From Deltaproteobacteria bacterium (GTDB lineage: Bacteria > Desulfobacterota > Syntrophobacteria > Syntrophobacterales > Syntrophobacteraceae): a stretch of 64,000 bases of DNA. Shown piece after piece: positions 9,016 to 19,885 of this stretch. The stretch lies in contig JAAYVE010000057.1 in the NCBI GenBank assembly GCA_012517315.1, forward strand, positions 1 to 64,000, written 5' to 3'. Under the pieces are notes generated by a model that was not told the origin of the DNA, did not search any database, and was given only the letters and a program-made list of their open reading frames with translations. The position numbers and the translations under genes were made by a program. The number at the start of each line of letters is the position of its first letter. The stretch's first letter is position 1.

Positions 9016-10392
9016 CTACATCACCAGCTCAAAGCGCTCTTCCGGGGCATCCCGGTCCTGGCGTTCCAACAGCGTGTCGAGGATCTTCTCCAGCAGGCGC
9101 ATGCCTCCCCGATACCCCACGGTGGGGAAGTAGCTGTGACCGACCCGGTCCAGGATGGGAAACCCGAAACGGATGAAGGGAATGTCCTCGTCCCGGGCGA
9201 TGTATTTTAGATACGTGTTTCCCATCATCAGATCCACCGGGTCGTTTTTGACCCACTGGTGGAAGAGGAACATGTCCCCCCCGGCCCGCACATTGACGCT
9301 CCGTGGAACGTCCCGGGTGATTTCGCGGATCCGGTTTTCGAACTCCTTGCCGGGTGTCCCCGTGAGAACGTGAATGGGGCGCATGTCGATAGAGACCAGG
9401 AATTCGGTGAGGGAAATGAGCTGGTCCGGGTCGCCCACGAGGCCCACCGTCTTCCCGTAAAAGCAGTGATGCATGTCCGTGACGATGTCCAGGAGCTGCC
9501 CGCGCTCAACATTGAGGGATTCCGGCACGCTCACACCCGCAATTCGTCTCAGTGTGTCGATGAAAACATCCGTCTTCCTCAGGCCGATGGGCAGGTCCAG
9601 AATTTCGCACGGCACCTTGCACTTGGTGTCCAGGGCCCGGGCCGCTGGCCCGGAAGCGAGTCTTCCGAGGGCGATGGTCGCCATGCTGTCGCCTGTGCTC
9701 TTGAGGGCTTCCACGGTCACCCCCCCCTTGGGGAACATTTCGTGCCTCCCCGTCTGAGGGGAATTGAGGACTCTCGAGGTATCGGGAAACAAGACCGCTT
9801 GCACCCCGAGCATTTCCACGATCCGCCGGATTTCCTCCATGTCGGAAGGCTCCACGTACCCGGGGATGATGTTCACCTGGTTGCACTTCGTTCCCGTGCT
9901 GACGGCAAAGTAATCCACCATGGACTTGGTCATGCCGGCAAACCCCGTCACATGGGAACCCACATAGCTGGGCGTGTTCACATGGATCACGTGCTTGCCT
10001 TCGGGAATCTTCCCGTCGGCCAGCGCCTTCTTGGCGATCTGTGGAATGTCGTCGCCGATGGTTTCCGAAAGACAGGTGGTGTGAATGGCGATGACTTCCG
10101 GGTTGTAGACGGAAAAGATGTTGTCGATGGCCTGAACCAGGTTGGCCTGCCCTCCAAAGACGGAAGAACCTTCCGTAAAAGAACTAGTGGCCGCCATGAC
10201 CGGTTCCTTGTAATGACGGCTGAGCGTGCTCCGGTGATATGCGCAGCAACCCTGTGACCCGTGGCTGTGGGGAAGGCATCCGTGAATCCCCAGGGCGGCG
10301 TACATGGCCCCGATGGGCTGGCACGTCTTGGCCGGGTTGACGGTCAACGCACTGCGCTCAGCGATTTCCTTGGGTGTGTGTCTGAGTAACAT
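9016..10392 (-). CDS. nifK: Nitrogenase molybdenum-iron protein beta chain NifK
   Basis: NifK is the beta subunit of dinitrogenase and shares the P-cluster with NifD. The P-cluster cysteine motifs are visible: CQPIGAMYAALG, GSQGCCAYHRS and TTCLSETIGDD. At about 458 residues it lacks the long N-terminal extension of Azotobacter NifK, as expected of group II/cluster III enzymes. I choose the ATG at 10392 (MLLRHTPKEI), which follows AGGAAGGA. The alternative at 10428 would overlap nifD by 14 bases. Confidence 0.95.
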   Translation of the reverse strand: MLLRHTPKEIAERSALTVNPAKTCQPIGAMYAALGIHGCLPHSHGSQGCCAYHRSTLSRHYKEPVMAATSSFTEGSSVFGGQANLVQAIDNIFSVYNPEVIAIHTTCLSETIGDDIPQIAKKALADGKIPEGKHVIHVNTPSYVGSHVTGFAGMTKSMVDYFAVSTGTKCNQVNIIPGYVEPSDMEEIRRIVEMLGVQAVLFPDTSRVLNSPQTGRHEMFPKGGVTVEALKSTGDSMATIALGRLASGPAARALDTKCKVPCEILDLPIGLRKTDVFIDTLRRIAGVSVPESLNVERGQLLDIVTDMHHCFYGKTVGLVGDPDQLISLTEFLVSIDMRPIHVLTGTPGKEFENRIREITRDVPRSVNVRAGGDMFLFHQWVKNDPVDLMMGNTYLKYIARDEDIPFIRFGFPILDRVGHSYFPTVGYRGGMRLLEKILDTLLERQDRDAPEERFELVM

Positions 10393-10414
10393 GGCCCCGT
10401 CCTTCCTTTGATCC

Positions 10415-12076
10415 TCAATCACAGGCATACTTGGCGGAGAGCTCCGGGTTCGTCTGCCAAGGTGCCTTGAGGTAACTCCATACCTTGCTGTTCACCATGC
10501 GATCCATTTCTCGGTAGAAATTGACCGCCCCCTTGAAGCCTGCATATGGCCCACCCGAGTCATAGCTGTGGAGCTGTTTCAGGGGGATGCCCATCTTCTG
10601 GACCACGTACTTTTCCTTGATGCCGGCACAGAAGATGGACGGCTTGTAGGCTTCGATGAGCTTGTCCGTCTCGTGGTGGCTGATGTCATCGATCACCAGG
10701 GTCTGGTTTTCCATTTCGGGCATCATGCCTTCGTAATCCTTGAAGCTGAACCCTTCCCGACGGAGGCGTTCAATCTCTTCAGTGGTCTTGCGGGGGCGGT
10801 ACCGTTCCGGATCCTCGTGGACTTCCAGCTCTTCGATGTTTCGGCTGTCCGCGTCGACCTTCAAGCCTGAAAGAACTCTTCGACCCTCGTAATCGTCCCG
10901 GTGGGCGAACTCGTACCCCGCTGCGATCACTTTCATGCCGATTTCCTTGAACAGTTCCTGGTAGTGATGGGCACGAGAACCGCCTACGAAGAGCATGGCC
11001 GTCTTGCCTTCACAGCGACGCCTCACTTCCTCACGCACCCTCAGGATCTCTGGCATTTCCCTGGCGATGACTTCTTCCACACGCTCGGTCAGTTCCGGTT
11101 CATCGAAGTACTTGGCAATTTTCCGCAAAGACTTGGCCGTTGCTTCCGCTCCGATAAAGTTGATCTTGATCCACGGAATCCCGAACTTCTTTTCCATCAT
11201 TTCCGCCACGTAGTTGATGGAGCGGTGGCACATGACGGCGTTGAGGTCCGCCGTGTGGGATATGGAAAACTGGTCGTACGTGGAGTTGCCGCTGAACGTG
11301 GCCACCAGGGTGATGCCGCATTCCTTGAAGATACGGTCCAGTTCGAACGCGTCTCCTCCGATGTTGTATTCCCCCAGGAGATTCATCTTGTATTTGCCCT
11401 TCGGAGCCGTGTCGTCGAGGCCGATGATGTGGGTGAACAGCCCGTTGTTGGCGATGTGGTGACCCGCCGACTGGCTCACTCCCTTGTATCCCTCGCAGCT
11501 GAAGCCGAAGACGTTGATCCCCAGCTTTTCCCTCATCTCCCGGGCAACCGCGTGGATGTCATCCCCGATGAGCCCGACGGGGCACGTGGCGAAGATGCTG
11601 ATGGCCTTGGGTTTGAAGATGTCGTAGGCTTCCTGTATGGCCGCCCGGAGCTTCTTCTCCCCTCCGAACACGATGTCCTCGTCCTGCATGTCCGTTGAGA
11701 AGCAATAGGTCATGAACTGATGGTCTTTCGGGTTCTCGAGGCGGGTCTGGTTTCTCCGGGTGAGCCAGCTGTAGAACCCGCATCCGATGGGTCCGTGCGT
11801 GATGTTCACGATGTCCCGGGTCGGCCCCAGGACCACCCCCTTGCAACCGGCATAGGTGCACCCCCGCTGGGTGATGATGCCCGGCACTGTTCTGGTGTTG
11901 GCCCCAATCTCCGGAACACCTCCCCCTTCTTTCACCTTATTGACGACGATCTGCTTGGCCCGCTTGCGGGCGACTTTCGTGGGGTAGACGCGCAGGAGCT
12001 CCTGCTTAAGCCCATCGGGGCTCAGACACTCGTTTTCCAGGTCCAGCTTCGATTCGGTGGATTTCAAGACAGCCAT
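10415..12076 (-). CDS. nifD: Nitrogenase molybdenum-iron protein alpha chain NifD
   Basis: NifD carries the FeMo-cofactor where N2 is reduced. P-cluster ligand motifs are QRGCTYAGCKG, HGPIGCGFYSW and TCPVGLIGDD. The cofactor pocket is intact: CEGYKGVSQSAGHHIANN holds the His195/Gln191 equivalents, MCHRSINY holds the cofactor Cys, and LHSYDSGGPY holds the cofactor His. These point to a molybdenum nitrogenase. At about 553 residues it is longer than Azotobacter NifD because of an insertion of roughly 50 residues around DADSRNIEELEVHEDPERYR, typical of cluster III/group II. The ATG at 12076 has GGAGAAACGAA upstream. Confidence 0.96.
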   Translation of the reverse strand: MAVLKSTESKLDLENECLSPDGLKQELLRVYPTKVARKRAKQIVVNKVKEGGGVPEIGANTRTVPGIITQRGCTYAGCKGVVLGPTRDIVNITHGPIGCGFYSWLTRRNQTRLENPKDHQFMTYCFSTDMQDEDIVFGGEKKLRAAIQEAYDIFKPKAISIFATCPVGLIGDDIHAVAREMREKLGINVFGFSCEGYKGVSQSAGHHIANNGLFTHIIGLDDTAPKGKYKMNLLGEYNIGGDAFELDRIFKECGITLVATFSGNSTYDQFSISHTADLNAVMCHRSINYVAEMMEKKFGIPWIKINFIGAEATAKSLRKIAKYFDEPELTERVEEVIAREMPEILRVREEVRRRCEGKTAMLFVGGSRAHHYQELFKEIGMKVIAAGYEFAHRDDYEGRRVLSGLKVDADSRNIEELEVHEDPERYRPRKTTEEIERLRREGFSFKDYEGMMPEMENQTLVIDDISHHETDKLIEAYKPSIFCAGIKEKYVVQKMGIPLKQLHSYDSGGPYAGFKGAVNFYREMDRMVNSKVWSYLKAPWQTNPELSAKYACD

Positions 12077-12116
12077 TTCGTTTCTCCGTTGCGGTATTGA
12101 TTGGACGTTCAGGCTC

Positions 12117-12497
12117 TCAGGCCCCATCGAGGGTGGCATCTCCCCTCTCGCCGGTGCGCACACTGATGGAGTCCGTACATGGCATGACGAAGATCTTGCC
12201 GTCTCCTGATTTTCCCGTGTGATTCACCCTCATGATGATTTTGACGGTCTTGGACACGAGCTTGTCGGGGACCACGACGCTGAGGATTCTTTTGGGAATC
12301 ATGCGCTGACTCTGACCCAGCTGGGCAATGGCTTCCTCGTATCCCTTTTCGGCCCCTTCGAGAAGCGTCGTGTCCACCAGTCCCTTGCCGCGTCCCAAGG
12401 CATCCTTTGCGGTCATGGACGAAATACCCGCTTGGGAGAGGGCCTGCTTGGTCCTGTTCATCATGTTCATGCGAATGATGGCCATGATCTCTTTCAT
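12117..12497 (-). CDS. nifI2: PII-like nitrogenase regulator NifI2
   Basis: This is a 126-residue GlnB/PII-family protein of the NifI2 (nifHD2) type. With NifI1 it binds dinitrogenase and blocks it when ammonium is present; 2-oxoglutarate and ATP relieve the block (known from methanogen work). The PII fold is visible from MAIIRMNMMNRTKQAL to the C-terminal GDGKIFVMPCTDSISVRTGE. A longer, divergent T-loop region (about residues 38-75) distinguishes it from classical GlnB, with no obvious uridylylation Tyr. The start overlaps the nifI1 stop by four bases (ATGA), indicating translational coupling. Confidence 0.93.
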   Translation of the reverse strand: MKEIMAIIRMNMMNRTKQALSQAGISSMTAKDALGRGKGLVDTTLLEGAEKGYEEAIAQLGQSQRMIPKRILSVVVPDKLVSKTVKIIMRVNHTGKSGDGKIFVMPCTDSISVRTGERGDATLDGA

Positions 12498-12850
12498 ATC
12501 TTCACCTCAACGGTCTCACCACCCGCCGTCTCCTTAATCCCGGAGCTGATGGTATAGACATCCTCCACGGGGGTGACGAATATCTTGCCGTCCCCGAAAG
12601 CCCCTTTCTCTCCAGTCCTGGCAGCCTTCATCACGGTCTTGATTACGAAATCCTTGTCCTGTTCCTTCACCACGGTGATGAGCAGTTCCTTGGGGATTTC
12701 GTCGTAAGTGATCTCCCCGATCTTGATCCCCCGCTGCTTGCCTCGACCGACCACGGATACTTTGGTCACCGCGGGAAAACCCGCTTCCATGAGGGCGGCG
12801 AGGACATTGTCCACTTTGGTCGGCCTCACAATGGATCTGATCATGAGCAT
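12494..12850 (-). CDS. nifI1: PII-like nitrogenase regulator NifI1
   Basis: This 118-residue PII-family protein is of the NifI1 (nifHD1) type. It begins MLMIRSIVRPTKVDNVLAAL and has the ATP-binding GDGKIFVTPVEDVYTISSG near the C-terminus. NifI1 acts with NifI2 in post-translational control of nitrogenase by nitrogen status. Placement between nifH and nifD is diagnostic of nif operons in methanogens, clostridia and sulfate reducers. AGAAAGGGTG precedes the ATG. Confidence 0.93.
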   Translation of the reverse strand: MLMIRSIVRPTKVDNVLAALMEAGFPAVTKVSVVGRGKQRGIKIGEITYDEIPKELLITVVKEQDKDFVIKTVMKAARTGEKGAFGDGKIFVTPVEDVYTISSGIKETAGGETVEVKI

Positions 12851-12967
12851 GGTGGCACCCTTTCTCCATTTATGTCAGTGTGATTGATACCGTGCAGTCT
12901 CCCCAGCAGTCGAAACTCCCGGGCCTCCATTGGGACCTCGAGTCCGGTTTCAAACACTCCACAGAGG

Positions 12968-12982
12968 CCCCGTATGCCGGGG
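12968..12982 (-). other. Small hairpin in the nifH-nifI1 gap
   Basis: On the minus strand CCCCG, GCATA loop, CGGGG lies inside the 192-base gap between nifH and nifI1. Stem-loops after nifH often stabilise nifH mRNA or partly attenuate downstream genes; that role is inferred here. There is no T-run. Confidence 0.3.
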
Positions 12983-13042
12983 TTCCCCTTGTCCGGTTTC
13001 GTTTCCTCATCCCATGGGCCTCGCCGGCCGCATCCTCAATCG

Positions 13043-14514
<1,472 letters not shown>

Positions 14515-15180
14515 TCTTTTCAAGAACGGCGAGGCCAGCGGCTGCAGCCCAATGCAGGCCGACACGAGCAAATTCAGAGTGGACTATGTTCCTTTGACCG
14601 CCGCTCAGCGTTTCGGGTCTTTGAAAGCGGGCGAACTGGATGTACTCGCCCGCAACACGACTTGCACCATGGAGCATGCGGTCGGGCTGGGAGTCCTCCT
14701 CACGGGGGTCTTCTATTATGACGGCCAGGGCTTCTTCGTTTCTTCGTCCAGCGGAATCACAGGGATCTCTCAACGGAGCCACGATTTGCGTGATCAAGGG
14801 AAGCACCCACGAGGACCGTCTGTCTGCGACATTTGGCGCGCGGAACTGGACGCGCCGGGCGCTCCTGTTGGAATCGCAGGCTGAGGCGGCTACGGCCCTC
14901 TATGAGGGGAAGTGCCGGGCGTTCACTTCCGGGAGGCCGCAGCTGAAAGCCGCGCGGATGCTTGCGCCAGGGGGCCCGACCAGTACACGCTCTTGAAAGG
15001 GACGATCTCCGAGGAACCCATGGGTCCTGTGGTGCGACAGGGCGACGAGGAGTGGTTCACCCTCGTGCGGTGGATCCCGTTCACCCTCATTCATGCCGAG
15101 GCGGCAGGCTACACTCAGGCCAATATCCGGGCAAGAACGGAAGATCCGAAAGACTTTTATGGCAGTGAGAGGAAGTCCTG
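14515..15180 (+). pseudogene. Decayed amino-acid-type periplasmic binding protein (paralogue of the gene at 57929-58963)
   Basis: Pieces in all three forward frames align in order with the intact binding protein at 57929-58963. These are YVPLTAAQRFGSLKAGELDV and LLTGVFYYDGQGFFVS (first frame), ATICVIKGSTHEDRL and YEGKCRAFTSGRPQL (second), and ISEEPMGPVVRQGDEEWFTL with AAGYTQANIRARTEDPKDF (third). The signal peptide and first quarter are missing, at least two frameshifts occur, and homology stops near 15178, where permease sequence begins. It is a truncated, frameshifted remnant that cannot make a working protein. Confidence 0.9.
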
Positions 15181-15439
15181 CCCGAGCCGGCCTTGGGAAC
15201 GATGTTCACCGATTGGCCGGACTTCACCCTGCCGGTGTTCGTTGCCATGATGTTCGGGCGGACTTTGGGTGGGAACGCCAACCTCATCGGTGCATCGGCC
15301 AATGTGGTGAATGCCGGAATCTGCGCCGCCCACGGCAAGCGGCTGAGCTTCGGCGGTTTCGCCCGATCCGGGGTCCCGTTGACTATGGCCCAGCTGGCCC
15401 TCTCGGCCGTCTATGTCCTGACGTTGGCCCGGATATTGG
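15181..15439 (+). pseudogene. C-terminal remnant of an SLC13/ArsB-NhaD-like permease (paralogue of the gene at 55615-56952)
   Basis: The frame from 15181 reads PEPALGTMFTDWPDFTLPVF and continues through GANANLIGASANVV-type residues to LSAVYVLTLARIL. It matches the last 85 or so residues of the intact permease (ELALGRAFTDWPASTLPVF through MIYILLLAWL). The first 80 percent of the gene is absent. The join to the preceding binding-protein remnant at about 15178-15182 looks like the scar of one large deletion. The open frame runs on to 15567 without homology. Confidence 0.9.
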
Positions 15440-15650
15440 GCCGATGGCAAGCCCGCCGACAAACATTTCAGGGCTCCATATCCAGAGGGCCGGGGTTGCT
15501 CCTGGATGGGCTGAGAAGGCGGTCGCCGGGGGAGATGACTGAACGCGGGAGCGGACGGGAGGGATGAGGAGAGCGCCCTGGTCCCTCCGGGTCGCTCGAC
15601 GGCAGCAGGGTTTCGAAGGTGAGGGGTGAGAAGTTCCGGAATTGGTGATC

Positions 15651-17228
15651 CTAGGTGCCCCTCCGCATGCTCCTTTTCCCGGCTCTGCGTTTGTTCACGA
15701 GCTTTTCCAGGCCGAACTTCTTGATGCGGTAGCCCACCTGCCTGAGGGTCAGTCCCAGCTCTTTGGCCGCTTGAGACTGGATCCACCGATTCCTCTCAAG
15801 GGCCGCCACCACCTCTTTTTTCTCCATTTCTTCGAGGCGGGACAGGCTCTCGGAGACTCTCCGTTCCGTCACGGTGAGCGTTTCGGCCGTCTCCTGAAGG
15901 TACTGGGGATAGTGTTCCAGGTCGATCTCGTTTCCATCCACCATGATGGCAAGACGCTCCATGAGATTCTCCAATTCCCTCACGTTTCCCGGCCATTCGT
16001 AATTGACAAGAATCTGGAGGGCATGGGGGGTGATACGCAGGGTCCGGCCGTATTCCTTGGAAGTTTTGTCCAGGAAGTGATGGACGAGGGAGGGGATGTC
16101 CTCCCTGCGCTCCCTCAAGGGAGGGACGTGTATGGGAAAAACGTTGAGGCGGTAATAGAGATCTTCCCTGAAAACACCCTCCCTGACGGCTTCCGAGAGG
16201 TCCCGGTTGGTGGCCGCAATGATGCGCACATCCACCTTCCGCGTTCGGGAACTGCCCAGCCGCTCGAATTCGCGCTCTTGGAGAAACCGGAGGAGCTTCG
16301 CCTGGAGGGAGTAGGGCAGTTCACCGATTTCGTCCAGAAAGATCGTTCCCCCGTCCGCCTCCTCGAAACGCCCCGGCTTGGCCTTGGCTGCCCCCGTGAA
16401 CGCCCCCTTTTCGTGGCCGAAGAGTTCCGATTCCAGGAGGTTCTCAGGCAGTGAGGCGCAGTTGATCTTCACGAAGGGAAACTTCGTCCGGTTACTCAGT
16501 TCGTGAATGATACGGGCAATGAGGGTTTTCCCTGTTCCGGATTCGCCTAGCAAAAGAACTAAGGCTTTGCTCGGAGCCACTCTCCTGATGAGCCGGTGGA
16601 CGTCGGCCATGCTCGGGCTCTTACCCAGCGCGAAAAAATGATTGTACCTTTCGGACAGCCTCGCCCGCAGGGTGAGATTCTCCCTGCGCAGCTTCTCCTC
16701 CCTCGCCCGCACCTCCTGGTTCAGGCTGACGAACTGGGCGATGAGGGTGGCCACAATGGAAAGAAAGCGGATGTCCTCCTCAAAGGAGATCTCGTTGCTG
16801 AACAGACGGTCGACACTCAGCACACCGATGGAGGATCCGTGCAGGAGAATGGGCACCCCGAGAAAGGCGATCCGGCCCTTTTCGATCTCTCTCGCCCGTG
16901 TCTTGTTGAGGAAAAGAGGCTCCCTGCTGATGTCCGGAACAATGAAGGGTTCCGCCGTGCGAAAGATGAGTCCAGTGACTCCCTCGTCCTGCCGATAGAC
17001 CCCCCGCTTCTCCTCCGCCTCACTCAGGCCGTAGGACGCCCGTATCACAAGGTTGCCCGATTCCTCCTCCTTGAGAGTGACCGTCGCCCGCTTCATTTCC
17101 AGGGAATCGGAAAGAATTCCCAGAACGGTGTGGAGGGCGTTGTCGAGGTCCAGAGCCTGCCCGATGATCCTGCTGATGTCGAAGAGGACCTTCAGTTCCA
17201 GTGTGTTGACGATCGCTTTCATACCCAA
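15651..17228 (-). CDS. nifA: Nif-specific sigma-54-dependent activator NifA
   Basis: This 525-residue protein has three domains: GAF (about 20-170), AAA+ (about 200-435) and a C-terminal helix-turn-helix (about 480-512, [20 protein letters not shown]). Walker A GESGTGKT is at 228-235 and the sigma-54 contact loop GAFTGA at 275-280, both intact. The interdomain linker has no Cys motif of the kind found in oxygen-sensitive rhizobial NifA. Proximity to nifH and the sigma-54 promoter supports NifA rather than another enhancer-binding protein. Met1 or Met3 could be the start. Confidence 0.92.
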   Translation of the reverse strand: MGMKAIVNTLELKVLFDISRIIGQALDLDNALHTVLGILSDSLEMKRATVTLKEEESGNLVIRASYGLSEAEEKRGVYRQDEGVTGLIFRTAEPFIVPDISREPLFLNKTRAREIEKGRIAFLGVPILLHGSSIGVLSVDRLFSNEISFEEDIRFLSIVATLIAQFVSLNQEVRAREEKLRRENLTLRARLSERYNHFFALGKSPSMADVHRLIRRVAPSKALVLLLGESGTGKTLIARIIHELSNRTKFPFVKINCASLPENLLESELFGHEKGAFTGAAKAKPGRFEEADGGTIFLDEIGELPYSLQAKLLRFLQEREFERLGSSRTRKVDVRIIAATNRDLSEAVREGVFREDLYYRLNVFPIHVPPLRERREDIPSLVHHFLDKTSKEYGRTLRITPHALQILVNYEWPGNVRELENLMERLAIMVDGNEIDLEHYPQYLQETAETLTVTERRVSESLSRLEEMEKKEVVAALERNRWIQSQAAKELGLTLRQVGYRIKKFGLEKLVNKRRAGKRSMRRGT

Positions 17229-17553
17229 GACCGACTGGGCAAGAAGGATGCCGAAAGAACCCTGATAGCTTTGAATGCCTGTTTCTGCGGCTGTGGAAGA
17301 GGTTTCTGGAAGTCAAGGAAGCGGCCTGAGTGTTACGGATTTGTGCTTTATTGGGTGAATCGGCTTTCCGTATAGGCGTGCACATACAATTTTGTGCCAC
17401 CTGGGCAGGGTGTGCGAACGACTTTTCAAGGAAACCGTTCTGCAGTAGAAAGAGGACAACGATTCGGAACGCCCGGTCTTCAGACGGCATTGGACTCAGG
17501 CGCGAGCGGAGAATTGAGCACTCGACTTGAAAGCGAATGGAGGAGAGGAAAAG
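17229..17553. other. Divergent intergenic region between nifA and the oxidoreductase gene
   Basis: No gene is seen. A TGGCAC half-site on the minus strand near 17391-17396 recalls a -24 box, but the matching -12 element is off by one base and lacks GC, so I do not call a sigma-54 promoter for nifA. Confidence 0.35.
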
Positions 17554-18462
17554 ATGAAAGAGAGGGTCGGATTCATGGGTCTGGGCATCATGGGTGTTCC
17601 CATGGCGGCCAACATTGTCGCGGCGGGATATTCCCTGACGGTTTACAACAGGACGCCGGGGAAGGAGGAATCACTGAGGAAAAAGGGAGCGAGAGTGGCA
17701 TCCACCCCTCGAGCATTGGCGCAGGCCGCGGATGTCATCATCGCCATGGTGACAGGCCCCGAAGCTCTGAACGAGCTTCTATGGGGAGAGGACGGGGCAG
17801 CGGCCGCCTTCACGGGGGAGAAGACCTTCGTCAACATGAGTTCCGTGTCCCCCATGTTCAGCAGGGAACTCGCCCGGAGACTCGCCCCGACGGGGGTCGC
17901 CTTTGTGGATGCCCCTGTTTCGGGATCGAAAAAGCCCGCAGAAAACGCCGCCTTGCTGATCCTGGCCGGAGGTCCCAGGGACCGCGTGGACGCCCTCGCC
18001 CCCCTCTTCCAGACCATGGGCAAACGGGTGGTATACTGCGGGGAGGCTGGCCAGGGGTCCATGATGAAAATGATGAACAACCTTCTCTTGGGGGCCATGC
18101 TGGAGGCCTTCACTGAGTCCGTCCAATTTGGAAGGACTGGGGGATTGTCCCTGGAGAGCATGTTGGAGGTCATCCTCTCTGGCCCCTTGAGCGCCCCCAT
18201 CTTCCAAATGAAAGTCCCCATGGTGAAAGAAGGGAGCTATCCTCCCAACTTCCCACTCAAGCACATGACCAAGGACCTCAAGTTTGTCGTGGATACCGCG
18301 TATGAAACGGGAGCACCGGTGCCAATCGGGCACCTTTTGCTCCACCTTTTCAGGCTGGGTGTTGGGCAGGGTCTGGGAGACGAAGATGTGGCCGCCATCG
18401 CCAGGGTCCTGGAAAACATGGCCCCTGGGTCGGGAGAAGTCGCCTCAAGCCCTTCACAATAA
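17554..18462 (+). CDS. NAD(P)-dependent beta-hydroxyacid dehydrogenase (3-hydroxyisobutyrate dehydrogenase family)
   Basis: This 302-residue protein has the N-terminal Rossmann fold with GLGIMGVPMAANI and the family substrate motif DAPVSGSKKPAENA. The catalytic Lys lies in GQGSMMKMMNNLL. Family members oxidise 3-hydroxyisobutyrate, tartronate semialdehyde or succinic semialdehyde, and the substrate here is not clear. The ATG at 17554 is chosen because GGAGGAGAGGAAAAG precedes it; the upstream ATG at 17527 has none. It seems monocistronic, converging on the small gene at 18549. Confidence 0.9.
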   Translation: MKERVGFMGLGIMGVPMAANIVAAGYSLTVYNRTPGKEESLRKKGARVASTPRALAQAADVIIAMVTGPEALNELLWGEDGAAAAFTGEKTFVNMSSVSPMFSRELARRLAPTGVAFVDAPVSGSKKPAENAALLILAGGPRDRVDALAPLFQTMGKRVVYCGEAGQGSMMKMMNNLLLGAMLEAFTESVQFGRTGGLSLESMLEVILSGPLSAPIFQMKVPMVKEGSYPPNFPLKHMTKDLKFVVDTAYETGAPVPIGHLLLHLFRLGVGQGLGDEDVAAIARVLENMAPGSGEVASSPSQ

Positions 18463-18548
18463 TTGGAAAGCTTGTGAAAAGGGTGCCGTGTTTTTCTTAT
18501 GGCATACGGTTGGGCACAGGACCTCGATGGGCCTCTTCCACGGAAAGG

Positions 18549-18815
18549 CTATCCGTGGGGAGGCCCCCAGAGCGCCAGTTCGATGGGCACCTCCGAAGCG
18601 AGCAGCCTCGACTTCTCCAAGTCCGCCAGCCTTTTTCCATAGTATTTCTCACGAGCCCGGAGTTCGGGATTCTCGGGATCTCCCCGGAGAGCTTGCCGGG
18701 TTTCGCCCAGGATGGAGGCGATTTCCCGATGCTCCCTCTCCAGGGCCAGGATGGATTCGCGGGCGAGACGGAACTCGTCCATTTCATCCCATTCATCGAA
18801 ACACCACATGGTCAT
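18549..18815 (-). CDS. Small uncharacterised coiled-coil protein
   Basis: This 88-residue protein begins MTMWCFDEWDEMDEF and is then mostly charged helix (residues 18-70), suggesting a short coiled coil. I do not recognise the family. The start at 18815 is supported by GAGGAG seven bases upstream. It is convergent with the oxidoreductase gene and divergent from the PC4-like gene. Confidence 0.6.
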   Translation of the reverse strand: MTMWCFDEWDEMDEFRLARESILALEREHREIASILGETRQALRGDPENPELRAREKYYGKRLADLEKSRLLASEVPIELALWGPPHG

Positions 18816-19043
18816 GGTCAATCTCCTCATGGACCGCCACACAAAAGTCGGCACCCATTTTTTCAACCGGCTCTCATTTCCCGCCTTGATTATTCCTTGA
18901 TCCCATGGAGACGATCTGGTAGTGCAATGGGCAAATCGTGGCGATGATCCTCACATTTCGGTTCGGCTGCAAACCTTCTCCTTCCGGTCATGAACCGTTC
19001 GTGGGATTTCCGGCATGGGCAACAGTTGCAGGAAAGGGTTGGG

Positions 19044-19274
19044 ATGGCCAAAGACGAAGCCAAGGTTGTGCACTCGTTTCCCAAGAATCCCTTGGAAGAA
19101 GTGAGGGCCTCCTTGACCGTTTACAAGGGAAAACAGTACGTGGATCTGCGAATCTATTACAAGGGGGATGACGATGAGTTCCGACCCTCCAAGAAGGGCC
19201 TGACCCTTGCCCTGGATCTTTTTCCAGAGCTGGAGGAGGCTATCGCGAAGCTGAAGGAGGCCATCGGGGAGTAG
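19044..19274 (+). CDS. PC4/p15-like single-stranded nucleic-acid-binding protein
   Basis: This 76-residue protein contains the transcriptional coactivator p15 (PC4) fold: a short beta sheet (VRASLTVYKGKQYVDLRIYY) followed by FRPSKKGLTLALDLFPEL and a helix. Bacterial PC4-like proteins bind single-stranded DNA and are thought to act in transcription or repair. The ATG at 19044 follows AGGAAAGGG. It is a single gene, converging on the MoaD-like gene. Confidence 0.82.
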   Translation: MAKDEAKVVHSFPKNPLEEVRASLTVYKGKQYVDLRIYYKGDDDEFRPSKKGLTLALDLFPELEEAIAKLKEAIGE

Positions 19275-19338
19275 GGAGCGGTAGACCGCGATCGCACTTA
19301 GGAGGCGTCCCCTTTTCATGGGGAGGAGGGACTGCGAT

Positions 19339-19578
19339 TCACCCGCCTCCCACAGGGGGGAAAAGCGCCACCCGTTCGTTCCCCTGGAGGACCGTATCCC
19401 ATTCCCCTGCACGGCCGTTCACCATGATGAGCTTGACTTCCTCCCCTGCAATTCCGAGCTGTTCGGCCACTTGGCGGACCGTGGCACCGGGGGCCGCGTC
19501 CACTTTCTTCCCCACTGCCGGATCGTAGTCCGCAACGTATTTTCTCAGACTTGCCGCAAGCACGACCGTCAACGGCAT
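19339..19578 (-). CDS. MoaD/ThiS-family sulfur carrier protein
   Basis: This 79-residue ubiquitin-like protein ends in FPPVGGG; the terminal Gly-Gly is the site of adenylation and thiocarboxylation. MoaD-type carriers give sulfur to molybdopterin, or to tungstopterin in some anaerobes. That would fit the formate dehydrogenase nearby, but the partner is not proven. It starts 13 bases after minE ends, so it rides at the end of the minCDE operon, an unexpected position. Confidence 0.85.
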   Translation of the reverse strand: MPLTVVLAASLRKYVADYDPAVGKKVDAAPGATVRQVAEQLGIAGEEVKLIMVNGRAGEWDTVLQGNERVALFPPVGGG

Positions 19579-19590
19579 GGATTTCCTCGA

Positions 19591-19869
19591 TCACGCATTC
19601 TGTGCGGGCAATGCACGGCGGTAGACCCGCTTGATGTGCACGTTGGATACGAGGGCTGTATATTCCTTGCCTTTCTCCAGATCCACCCGGATGCTCTGCT
19701 GGTCGATCTCCATGTAGCGGGACAGCACACTCAAGATGTCATTTTTCAGGCATTCCAGCACGTCGGGAGTCAGGTCCATCCGGTCGTGCATGAGGACGAC
19801 CTGCATCCGCTTGGCAGCCACCTTTCCGCTTGCTTTTTCACCGAAGAACCGGCGAATGGCATTCAACAT
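19591..19869 (-). CDS. minE: Cell division topological specificity factor MinE
   Basis: This 92-residue protein begins MLNAIRRFFGEKASGKVAAK, the membrane-targeting and anti-MinCD region, followed by RMQVVLMHDRMDLTPDVLEC and the dimerisation domain. MinE drives pole-to-pole behaviour of MinD to place FtsZ at midcell. The ATG at 19869 is chosen; longer frame extensions run into minD. The genes are minC-minD-minE in order on the minus strand. Confidence 0.95.
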   Translation of the reverse strand: MLNAIRRFFGEKASGKVAAKRMQVVLMHDRMDLTPDVLECLKNDILSVLSRYMEIDQQSIRVDLEKGKEYTALVSNVHIKRVYRRALPAQNA

Positions 19870-19885
19870 GGACAACTCTCCTCCC

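Noticed and set aside
17380-17400. Possible sigma-54 promoter for nifA
   Set aside because: TGGCAC is present on the minus strand, but the -12 element is one base too close and reads TTGTA, lacking the essential GC.
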